DNA of 6,778 bases from positions 1 to 6,778 of the forward strand of contig JAJYMD010000325.1 in assembly GCA_021787255.1 (NCBI GenBank), in the 5' to 3' direction. Positions 1 to 5,519 of the stretch are shown here, in pieces. The notes below the pieces were generated by a model that had not been told where the DNA came from, ran no database searches, and saw nothing but the letters and a program-made list of their open reading frames with translations. The first letter of the stretch is position 1. The number at the start of each line of letters is the position of its first letter. The position numbers and the translations under genes are program-made. Source of the DNA: Actinomycetes bacterium. GTDB lineage: Bacteria > Actinomycetota > Acidimicrobiia > Acidimicrobiales > RAAP-2.

Positions 1-34
1 GATGGAGGACCGCAAGCGCGAGGGGTACTTCTGA
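1..34 (+). CDS. cysD: Sulfate adenylyltransferase subunit 2, C-terminal end only (partial)
   Basis: Reading from base 2, the frame gives MEDRKREGYF followed by TGA at 32-34. A basic stretch ending in EGYF is the usual C-terminus of CysD, the catalytic ATP-sulfurylase subunit that makes adenosine-5'-phosphosulfate from ATP and sulfate. Only ten codons are visible; the gene starts left of the window. One base separates its stop from the GTG start of the next gene, which is clearly cysN, so the two are translationally linked as in most cysDN operons. The call rests on this short tail plus the neighbour. Confidence 0.8.
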   Translation, partial: MEDRKREGYF

Positions 35-35
35 G

Positions 36-1376
36 GTGACGCCGGTCAAAGACCAAGAGGCGGTGGACCACGGGATGGACCTCCTGCGCTTCGCCGCGAT
101 CGGATCGGTCGACGACGGCAAGTCGACGCTGATCGGGCGCCTCCTCTACGACACGCGCCAGCTCTTCGACGACCAGGTCGCCGCCGTGGAGGCCGCCTCC
201 AAGCGTCGCGGCATCGCTGAGGTGGACCTTTCGTTCGTCACCGACGGCCTGCGCGCCGAGCGCGAGCAGGGCATCACCATCGACGTCGCCTACCGGTACG
301 CGGCGACCCCCCACCGCAAGCTCGTCATCGCCGACTGCCCCGGCCACGTCCAGTACACGCGCAACATGGCGACGGGGGCCTCGACTGCAGACCTCGCCCT
401 CGTCGTGGTCGACGCAGCCAACGGACTGCGAGAGCAGACGAGGCGCCACGCCTGCATCGCCGCTCTGCTCGGCGTGAGCCAGTTCGTCGTCTGCGCGAAC
501 AAGATGGACCTCGTCGGCTGGGACGAGGCCTACTACCGCGCGGTCTGCGACGAGGTGGGCGCGCTCGCCCGGCGCCTCGGGGTCTCGGCGTGGCAGGTGG
601 TCCCGGTCTCCGCGCTGCACGGCGACAACGTGGTTGAACGCTCCGACGCCGCCCCCTGGTACCAAGGACCGACGGTGCTCGGCGCCCTCGAGCAAGCCCC
701 TGCGGGCGCGTGGGCCTCGGCCCACGGCGCGGGCTCGGCCAGCGCGGCACGTCTCCCCGTCCAGTGGGTCCTCCGTCGCCCCGGGGGTGGCCGGAGCTAC
801 GCAGGGATGGTCAACGGCGGGCCGCTGCGCTCGGGCGAGCAGGTGGTCGTCCTGCCGGAAGGGTGGCGGACGACCGTCACCGGGATCGAGACCTACGACG
901 GCCCGCTCGACGAGGCGCCTGTCGGCGTCTCGGTCTCGGTGGACCTCGCCGACGACCTCGACGTCTCGCGAGGCGACCTCCTCGCAGCCGCGGCGAACCC
1001 GCCCGCGGTCGCAAAGGACCTCGTCGCCACCGTCTGCTGGTTCGCCGATCGCCCGCTTCGTGGCGGGGATCGGCTGCGCGTGAAGCACACCACGCGCACG
1101 ACGCCCGCGCGCGTGGGCACGGTGAGAGGACGCCTCGACGTGAACCGCCTCGAGGTCAAGGCCGCCGACGAGCTCGCCATCAACGACATCGGCACGATCG
1201 AGCTCACCACGGCTGTGCCGCTCGCGGTCGACCCGTACCGCGACGACCGGATCACGGGCAGCTTCGTGCTCGTCGACGAGGGGACGAACGCGACTCTCGC
1301 CGCGGGCATGGTGGGCGAGCCGTACCTCGCAGGGGGCGCGCAGAGAGGAGCCGGAGCGGACTGCGGGTCCTGCTGA
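36..1376 (+). CDS. cysN: Sulfate adenylyltransferase subunit 1 (CysN GTPase)
   Basis: CysN is the regulatory GTPase of cytoplasmic ATP sulfurylase; GTP hydrolysis drives APS formation by CysD. The 446-residue product has all GTPase motifs: G1 GSVDDGKST at 23-31, the switch region EREQGITIDVAYRY at 75-88, G3 DCPGH at 100-104, G4 NKMD at 155-158, and VSALHGDNVV at 191-200. EF-Tu-like beta-barrel domains follow, with VNRLEVKAADELAINDIG near 370. Length matches stand-alone CysN; there is no APS-kinase (CysC) domain as in CysNC fusions. The chain ends in a short Gly/Ala-rich tail finishing DCGSC. The GTG at 36 lies one base after the cysD stop, with GAGGGG at 20-25 as a possible ribosome site. ATG at 75 (MDLLRFAAIGSVDDGKST) is a plausible alternative start, because many CysN proteins begin this close to the G1 motif. 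Family call is very secure. Confidence 0.96.
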   Translation: MTPVKDQEAVDHGMDLLRFAAIGSVDDGKSTLIGRLLYDTRQLFDDQVAAVEAASKRRGIAEVDLSFVTDGLRAEREQGITIDVAYRYAATPHRKLVIADCPGHVQYTRNMATGASTADLALVVVDAANGLREQTRRHACIAALLGVSQFVVCANKMDLVGWDEAYYRAVCDEVGALARRLGVSAWQVVPVSALHGDNVVERSDAAPWYQGPTVLGALEQAPAGAWASAHGAGSASAARLPVQWVLRRPGGGRSYAGMVNGGPLRSGEQVVVLPEGWRTTVTGIETYDGPLDEAPVGVSVSVDLADDLDVSRGDLLAAAANPPAVAKDLVATVCWFADRPLRGGDRLRVKHTTRTTPARVGTVRGRLDVNRLEVKAADELAINDIGTIELTTAVPLAVDPYRDDRITGSFVLVDEGTNATLAAGMVGEPYLAGGAQRGAGADCGSC

Positions 1377-1404
1377 TCGACCTCCGGGCCCGCCCAAGGA
1401 TCAG
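1373..1404. other. Inverted repeat spanning the convergent stops of cysN and the membrane-protein gene
   Basis: CTGATC at 1373-1378 is matched by GATCAG at 1399-1404, and each arm contains or touches one of the two TGA stop codons. A GC-rich stretch including GGGCCC lies between the arms. The 20-base loop and the absence of a T-run make this a weak terminator candidate. The symmetry may simply reflect two genes that both end in a similar stop context. Confidence 0.2.
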
Positions 1405-1898
1405 GGCTTCGCGAACATGACGACCATCGCGCCGACCACGAGCGCGATCACCCCTGCGGCCGCGAGGCACATCGTGCGGCACGCACGGCGGACCGGGGCG
1501 GGCACCTCCGCTCCGTGCGACGCGGCGAGCCCGCGCTGCACCCGGCGCTCGGCGGGCCACAGGACGCCTTCGGCGAGCATCGTCGCGGCGGCCCATAGGC
1601 CGATCCCGCAGTCCACCCACGTCGCACCCAGTCCGTAGGCACCGCGGGACATCGCGAGCAGCGCCGCCCCGAACACGGGCACGAGGTACAGGACGCGACC
1701 TGCCCAGTTCACGCCTGGCGAGAAGTAGGCGCGCACCGACGGGGCGAGCTCTCCTGTGGAGGTGAGGACACGGATCGCCGAGACCGCGCCCGCGACGACG
1801 ACGGCGAGGGCGACGAGCACCGAGGCGACGTGCCCCACGAGCACCACCGTGAACGCCGGACCGGTGGGCGGCCCTTCGCCGGCCGCGAGCATCGTCAT
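1401..1898 (-). CDS. Four-helix integral membrane protein of unknown function
   Basis: The 165-residue product from the ATG at 1898 has four clear hydrophobic segments: about 16-42 (VVLVGHVASVLVALAVVVAG), 65-83 (WAGRVLYLVPVFGAALLAM), 96-114 (DCGIGLWAAATMLAEGVLW) and 143-162 (MCLAAAGVIALVVGAMVVMF). Between helices 1 and 2 is YFSPGVNWAGR, possibly a conserved loop. Between helices 3 and 4 is a charged, probably cytoplasmic segment (PAERRVQRGLAASHGAEVPAPVRR). There is no signal peptide distinct from helix 1 and no catalytic motif that I recognise. The size and four-helix plan recall small predicted membrane families such as DUF2269, but I cannot assign it. The frame stays open up to a GTG at 2042; I chose 1898 because residues upstream are Arg/Pro-rich without hydrophobic content and would overlap galT control sequences. 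ATG 1892 is also possible. No good ribosome site is visible at any start. It is convergent with cysN (24-base gap) and divergent from galT. Confidence 0.7.
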   Translation of the reverse strand: MTMLAAGEGPPTGPAFTVVLVGHVASVLVALAVVVAGAVSAIRVLTSTGELAPSVRAYFSPGVNWAGRVLYLVPVFGAALLAMSRGAYGLGATWVDCGIGLWAAATMLAEGVLWPAERRVQRGLAASHGAEVPAPVRRACRTMCLAAAGVIALVVGAMVVMFAKP

Positions 1899-2065
1899 GC
1901 GCAGTGCAGGAGAGCGCGGCGGCAGAGCGAAGGCACGTCGCAAGATCGGGCCCGAACGTGCCGACCATGACACGAAGAACGCCGCGCACCGAGGTACGTT
2001 GGTCGCAAAGAGGCCGTCCCGTGGACCGGGACGCAGAGGCACGAGAGCACAGAAGAGCGCAGCAC
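1899..2065. promoter_or_regulatory. Divergent intergenic region between the membrane-protein gene and galT
   Basis: About 167 bases separate the chosen starts of the two divergent genes, so promoters for both should lie here. The region holds a purine-rich AAAGAGG at 2007-2013, seven bases before a GTG at 2021, and a palindrome at 2015-2033. A TACGTT at 1995-2000 could be a -10 for galT, but no -35 sits at proper spacing. No convincing promoter was found for the minus-strand gene. Frames remain open across this stretch, as is normal at this GC content. Confidence 0.4.
2015..2033. repeat. Perfect 7-bp palindrome with 5-base centre upstream of galT
   Basis: CGTCCCG (2015-2021) and CGGGACG (2027-2033) are exact reverse complements around TGGAC. 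The site lies just downstream of the purine-rich AAAGAGG at 2007-2013 and covers the GTG at 2021, a possible alternative galT start. It could be a repressor operator, or in RNA a hairpin hiding that GTG. The symmetry is directly visible; the role is inferred. GC-rich DNA yields such repeats by chance fairly often, which limits confidence in function. Confidence 0.4.
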
Positions 2066-3076
2066 GTGGAGCCAGCAGGTGAGAGGTCCCAGGCGAGCCA
2101 GCTGAGGCTCGACCCGCTCACGGGTCGTTGGGTGGTCGTCAGCACGAGACGGGCCGAGCGACCCGAGGCGTTCGTGGTCCGCAACCCAGACATCCAGGCG
2201 GACACGAGCCGACCATGCCCGTTCTGCCCCGGCCACGAGGAGGACAGCCCGCCGGCGCTCGAGACCTATGGGCCGAGCGGGGGGTGGCTCGTGCGCGTCG
2301 TGCCGAACCTGTACCCGGCCTTCTACGGCGACGAGCCGTTCGTCGTCACCAACAGAGGGCCGGTCTTCACCCAGGCGAGCGCGGGCGGCATCCACGAGGT
2401 CCTCATCTTGTCGCCCGAGCACGACGCGTCGTGGTCCATGCTGTCCAACGAGCAGACCGGGCTCGTGATGGCCGCGCTGCGCGACCGTATCGAGGAGCAC
2501 TCCCAGCACCCTTCGCTCCGCTACAGCCAGGCGATCGTGAACTCGGGACGGGAGGCGGGCGCGTCGCTGGAGCACCCTCACGGCCAGCTCCTCGGCATGT
2601 CCTTCGTCCCGCGCGAGCTCGCCGAGGAGCAGGCGCGCTTCGCCAGGTTCGCCGAGAGCTGCCTGCTCTGCACGACCATCGAGGCCGAGGAGGCGGAGGG
2701 CTACCGCGTCATCCATGCGGACGACCGGGTGGTGGTCGTGTGCCCGTTCTGGAGCGCGACCCCCTACGAGATGCTGGTCGTGCCTCGCCACCACACCCCG
2801 CATCTGTACCGCAGCCCGACCGAGGACCTCGTCTCGGTGGGGCTCGCGCTGAAGACGTGCCTCGGGCAGCTCCGCGACCTGATCGGCGACGTCGCCTACA
2901 ACCTCGTCTTCCATTCCGCGCCCTACCGCGTGAACGACCAGTACCACTGGCACGTGCACGTGTGGCCGAAGGCCACGACCCGGGCGGGCTTCGAGCTCGG
3001 GACCGGGGTCGCGATCAACATCGTGAACCCCGAGCAGGCCGCCGAGCAGCTGCGCGTCCCGGTCCACGCCGGCTGA
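2066..3076 (+). CDS. galT: Galactose-1-phosphate uridylyltransferase
   Basis: GalT swaps UMP between UDP-glucose and galactose-1-phosphate in the cytoplasmic Leloir pathway. From GTG 2066 the product has 336 residues. It starts with LRLDPLTGRWVVVSTRRAERP, the usual N-terminal strand of this family. Ligands of the E. coli enzyme can be matched one by one: zinc ligands C51 and C54 (CPFC), H119 (SPEHD) and H170; the uridylylated nucleophile H172 in HPHGQ (170-174); second metal site E184 (VPRE), H283 (HSAP), H296 and H298 (HVH). A further CLLC pair is at 199-202. The HPHGQ motif argues against the related ADP-glucose phosphorylases, which carry HSHSQ. Start choice is uncertain: GTG 2021 has a better ribosome site (AAAGAGG, 7-base gap) but would add 15 Arg-rich residues not seen in relatives and lies inside a palindrome. 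No galK or galE is in the window. It is convergent with the phosphofructokinase gene. Confidence 0.92.
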   Translation: MEPAGERSQASQLRLDPLTGRWVVVSTRRAERPEAFVVRNPDIQADTSRPCPFCPGHEEDSPPALETYGPSGGWLVRVVPNLYPAFYGDEPFVVTNRGPVFTQASAGGIHEVLILSPEHDASWSMLSNEQTGLVMAALRDRIEEHSQHPSLRYSQAIVNSGREAGASLEHPHGQLLGMSFVPRELAEEQARFARFAESCLLCTTIEAEEAEGYRVIHADDRVVVVCPFWSATPYEMLVVPRHHTPHLYRSPTEDLVSVGLALKTCLGQLRDLIGDVAYNLVFHSAPYRVNDQYHWHVHVWPKATTRAGFELGTGVAINIVNPEQAAEQLRVPVHAG

Positions 3077-3080
3077 GAGC

Positions 3081-3113
3081 CGCCGCGCCGATCAGCCGAA
3101 GAAAGGCGCGGCG
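3081..3113. terminator. Candidate bidirectional stem-loop between galT and the phosphofructokinase gene
   Basis: CGCCGCGCC at 3081-3089 and GGCGCGGCG at 3105-3113 are perfect 9-bp reverse complements with a 15-base loop. The structure begins four bases after the galT stop codon and includes the phosphofructokinase stop (3092-3094) and its last codons. All nine pairs are G-C. There is no T-run on either side, so it would not be a classical intrinsic terminator. In GC-rich actinobacteria such stems between convergent genes may still act as transcription barriers, so the role is an inference. Confidence 0.45.
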
Positions 3114-4141
3114 ACCTCGGTCAGGAGCTCGAGGTCGAGGGACTTGGGACGGCCGACGGCTTCCTCGAGCGGGACGCGCACGATACGGCCCGCCTGGAGC
3201 GCCACCATCTTGCCGAACGCCCCGTCGTGCACCGCGGCGACCGCCTCGACGCCGAAGCGCGTGGCGAGCACGCGGTCGTAGGCGGTGGGCGTCCCGCCCC
3301 GCTGGATGTGCCCAAGGGTCGTGTGGCGCGACTCGTAGCCGGTGCGCCGTTCGATCTCTGTCGCGAGCCACGCTCCGATGCCGCCCAGCTGCACGTGGCC
3401 GAACTGGTCGACGACGCGCGAGGTCGTGGCCGCCTTCGCGGACTCGAGGTCGGGGCCGGGCGCGGGGAGCGCGCCTTCCGAGACGACCACCACCGAGGAG
3501 TAGTGCCCCCGCTCATGGCGCTGGCTGATGCGTTCGCAGACCTCGGCGACCTCGAAGGGGACCTCGGGGACGAGGATCTCGTCGGCGCCGCCGGCGATGC
3601 CCGCGTACGTCGCGATCCAGCCCACGTGACGGCCCATCACCTCGCACACCATCACCCGGTGATGCGACTCGGCCGTCGTCTGAAGGCGGTCGATGGCTTC
3701 GGTCGCGGTCTCCACCGCGGTGTGGAAGCCGAAGGTCACCTCGGTGCCCGAAAGGTCGTTGTCGATCGTCTTCGGCACGCCGACGGCACGGACCCCGAGA
3801 GGTCCGAGCCGCTGGGCCACGCCGAGCGTGTCGTCACCGCCGATCGCGACCAGCGCGTCGACCCCGTCGGCGGCGAGGTGGTCGACCACGAGGCGAGGGC
3901 CGTCGTCGCCCGCGAACGGGTTCGTGCGGGAGCTGCCGAGGATCGTCCCGCCGCGCGTGAGGAGGTCCTCGACCCGCCCGGGCTCCAGCGGCACGCTGCG
4001 GCGCTCCATCACGCCCCGCCAGCCGTCGAGGTACCCGACGGTCTCGTCCGCGTGCAACCGGTCGCCGGCGATGACCACTGCCCTGATGACCGCGTTCAGC
4101 CCGGGGCAGTCCCCGCCCCCGGTGAGGACTCCGATGCGCAT
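3092..4141 (-). CDS. pfp: 6-phosphofructokinase, probably pyrophosphate-dependent (group III)
   Basis: This cytoplasmic enzyme phosphorylates fructose-6-phosphate to fructose-1,6-bisphosphate. The 349-residue product begins MRIGVLTGGGDCPGLNAVIR, the canonical N-terminus, which fixes the ATG at 4141. Numbering runs with E. coli PfkA through the active site: GGDDT at 101-105, PKTIDND at 123-129 with catalytic D127, HR at 161-162, MGR at 169-171, and E222. The later substrate residues are shifted by an insertion: R272, H278 and R281 in RHTTLGHIQRGG. Position 104 is Asp and 124 is Lys. ATP-using enzymes have Gly104, whereas Asp104 with Lys124 marks PPi-using ones such as that of Amycolatopsis methanolica. 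A PPi enzyme works reversibly in glycolysis and gluconeogenesis. It lies 97 bases downstream of the maltokinase-like gene, possibly cotranscribed; no clear ribosome site, promoter or terminator is visible in that gap. Family certain, donor specificity inferred. Confidence 0.93.
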   Translation of the reverse strand: MRIGVLTGGGDCPGLNAVIRAVVIAGDRLHADETVGYLDGWRGVMERRSVPLEPGRVEDLLTRGGTILGSSRTNPFAGDDGPRLVVDHLAADGVDALVAIGGDDTLGVAQRLGPLGVRAVGVPKTIDNDLSGTEVTFGFHTAVETATEAIDRLQTTAESHHRVMVCEVMGRHVGWIATYAGIAGGADEILVPEVPFEVAEVCERISQRHERGHYSSVVVVSEGALPAPGPDLESAKAATTSRVVDQFGHVQLGGIGAWLATEIERRTGYESRHTTLGHIQRGGTPTAYDRVLATRFGVEAVAAVHDGAFGKMVALQAGRIVRVPLEEAVGRPKSLDLELLTEVAAPFFG

Positions 4142-4238
4142 GGGCCAACTCTGGCATACGCCACGACCCGCGAGCCTCCCGAGCCCTGTGGACCTTCACG
4201 TCGCGCGGCGGCCTGCAGCGGCGGCTGGCCGAGCCTGC

Positions 4239-5519
4239 TCAGCGCGCCGGCGCGGGCTCCGAAGGGCCGCGCGCGGCGCGCGCGAGCTCGAACATCGCGA
4301 GCAGCCGGCGCACGACCCTGCGGTCCGCCGGGAGGAGCGGTCCGATGCCGGGGGTGGCGAGGTAGGCGGCGAGGAGCGCCCGCCGGTTGCGCGCCTGCCA
4401 CGCGAGCGCCGTCTCGGAGGAAGCCAGCCCGAGGGAAGCGGGCCCCCGCTCACCTGCCGCGACCTGCGCCGCGTGCCACAGCGACCAGGTGAGATCTGCC
4501 ACGTCTGCGAGGGGGCAGCGGAAGAGCGGCTCCTCGGTCCCCGGCGCGGTCCCGCCCGGCATGCAATCCGCGAGCACCCACCCGTGGTCGGTACGCGCCA
4601 CGCGGCCGAGGTGGAGGTCGCCGTGCGTCCGGATGGTCGGCAGGCGCAACCCGGACCGCCGCAGCGAGGCGAGCAGGTCCTCGGCCGACGTGGCCGCAAA
4701 GCCCGATCGCTGCCCTTCTGCCGCCGCGGCCAGGACGTCCGGGCCGAGCTCGTCCACCCACTTGGCGACGTCGCCGGCCCGCCTCCCGAACGCCCTCTCC
4801 AGCGCCACGTGCATCCGCGCCGCCATGGTGCCGAGCGCGAGGGCCTCCGGGGCGAAGTCGCCTCCTGCGGCGGCAGGCTGCACGCCGGACGCGATCACGT
4901 CACGGAGCGAGCCGATCGCGAGCGCCCACCCGCTCGAGGCGCCGGAGAGGAGCTCCTGGACGACGCCGAGGTCTCGCCCTGCCCGGCGCCAGAACGCGAC
5001 GGGCGCGGGCAGGTGGTTGAAGCCTGCCTCGTCCAGACCGGCGAGGAGCGCCGCGCCCGGGTGTGGCCCGCGGAATAGCCAGGGGAACACCGTGAGCAGG
5101 TAGCGGCGGTCGAACGCGAGCGCGGTCGCCTCGTCGTCGTCGCGGACGACCGAGACCGTCTCGAGGTCGCCGTTCGCGCCGCCCGAGAGCCCCGCGACCG
5201 TCTCCAGGAGCACACGGGCCGCGTCGGCGACGTGGAGCGCGTCGACCACGAGCCCCTCCCCGTCGGCGTCCTCGACGGTGCCCAAGGCGGGCTCCTCCGC
5301 CCCGCCGAGGGACCGGAGCTGGTCGCCGGGGCGCCGGATGCCGAGAACCGCATGCGCCAGGCGGCCGTCCATCTCGGCGACGACGTCGACGACGCCCGGA
5401 CGCCCCAGGCGAAGGACCTCCACGTCGACGACCTCGATCACGTCTCCGAGCACGGGGGCGTGCGAGTGCTGCTCTCGCCAGCGCGCGAGCACCCCGCCGA
5501 GCGGTGCGGGCCCGCTCAC
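4239..5519 (-). CDS. Maltokinase-like protein (aminoglycoside-phosphotransferase fold), divergent active site
   Basis: Maltokinase (Mak/Pep2) makes maltose-1-phosphate from maltose and ATP for GlgE-type alpha-glucan synthesis. This 426-residue product aligns by eye over its whole length: N-terminal cap region 1-110; LLTVFPWLFRGPHPG at 141-155; VVQELLSGASSGWALAIGSLRD at 187-207 (the VLQEF...GW block); FAPEALALGTMAARMHVALE at 222-241; catalytic loop HGDLHLGRV at 299-307 with D301; second metal Asp D318; then PLADVADL at 336-343. Departures from the family as I know it: the usual Lys after the LVL strand is T143, the Gln after HLG is R306, DFEGEP is replaced by DCMPGG at 318-323, the N-terminal RWFAGK block is absent, and the NRPDW-like C-terminus is missing. 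The frame is intact with good codon use, so this is not simple decay. GTG 5519 overlaps the treS stop as GTGA, which sets the start and supports translational coupling. It could be an active divergent kinase, or a non-catalytic partner of TreS. Confidence 0.8.
   Translation of the reverse strand: MSGPAPLGGVLARWREQHSHAPVLGDVIEVVDVEVLRLGRPGVVDVVAEMDGRLAHAVLGIRRPGDQLRSLGGAEEPALGTVEDADGEGLVVDALHVADAARVLLETVAGLSGGANGDLETVSVVRDDDEATALAFDRRYLLTVFPWLFRGPHPGAALLAGLDEAGFNHLPAPVAFWRRAGRDLGVVQELLSGASSGWALAIGSLRDVIASGVQPAAAGGDFAPEALALGTMAARMHVALERAFGRRAGDVAKWVDELGPDVLAAAAEGQRSGFAATSAEDLLASLRRSGLRLPTIRTHGDLHLGRVARTDHGWVLADCMPGGTAPGTEEPLFRCPLADVADLTWSLWHAAQVAAGERGPASLGLASSETALAWQARNRRALLAAYLATPGIGPLLPADRRVVRRLLAMFELARAARGPSEPAPAR

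Noticed and set aside
1967..2000. Possible galT promoter: ATGACA (-35-like) and TACGTT (-10-like)
   Set aside because: The spacer is 22 bases, too long for a normal sigma-70-type promoter.
1899..2042. N-terminal extension of the membrane protein to the GTG at 2042
   Set aside because: The added 48 residues are Arg/Pro-rich, lack a ribosome site, and would consume the divergent promoter region and reach within 24 bases of the galT start.
1895..3067. Long open frame on the minus strand opposite galT
   Set aside because: It mirrors the galT codons, is rich in Arg/Val/Asp/His without any domain, and galT on the plus strand has clear catalytic motifs. This is the usual GC-rich antisense shadow.
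4142..4160. TATGCC on the minus strand as a -10 box for pfk
   Set aside because: No -35 lies 16-18 bases upstream, and its distance to the ATG does not fit a leaderless start well.
3227..5103. Several long plus-strand open frames opposite pfk and the maltokinase-like gene
   Set aside because: Their products are low-complexity Arg/Ala/Pro/Gly sequences, and the minus strand carries recognisable enzymes across the same span.
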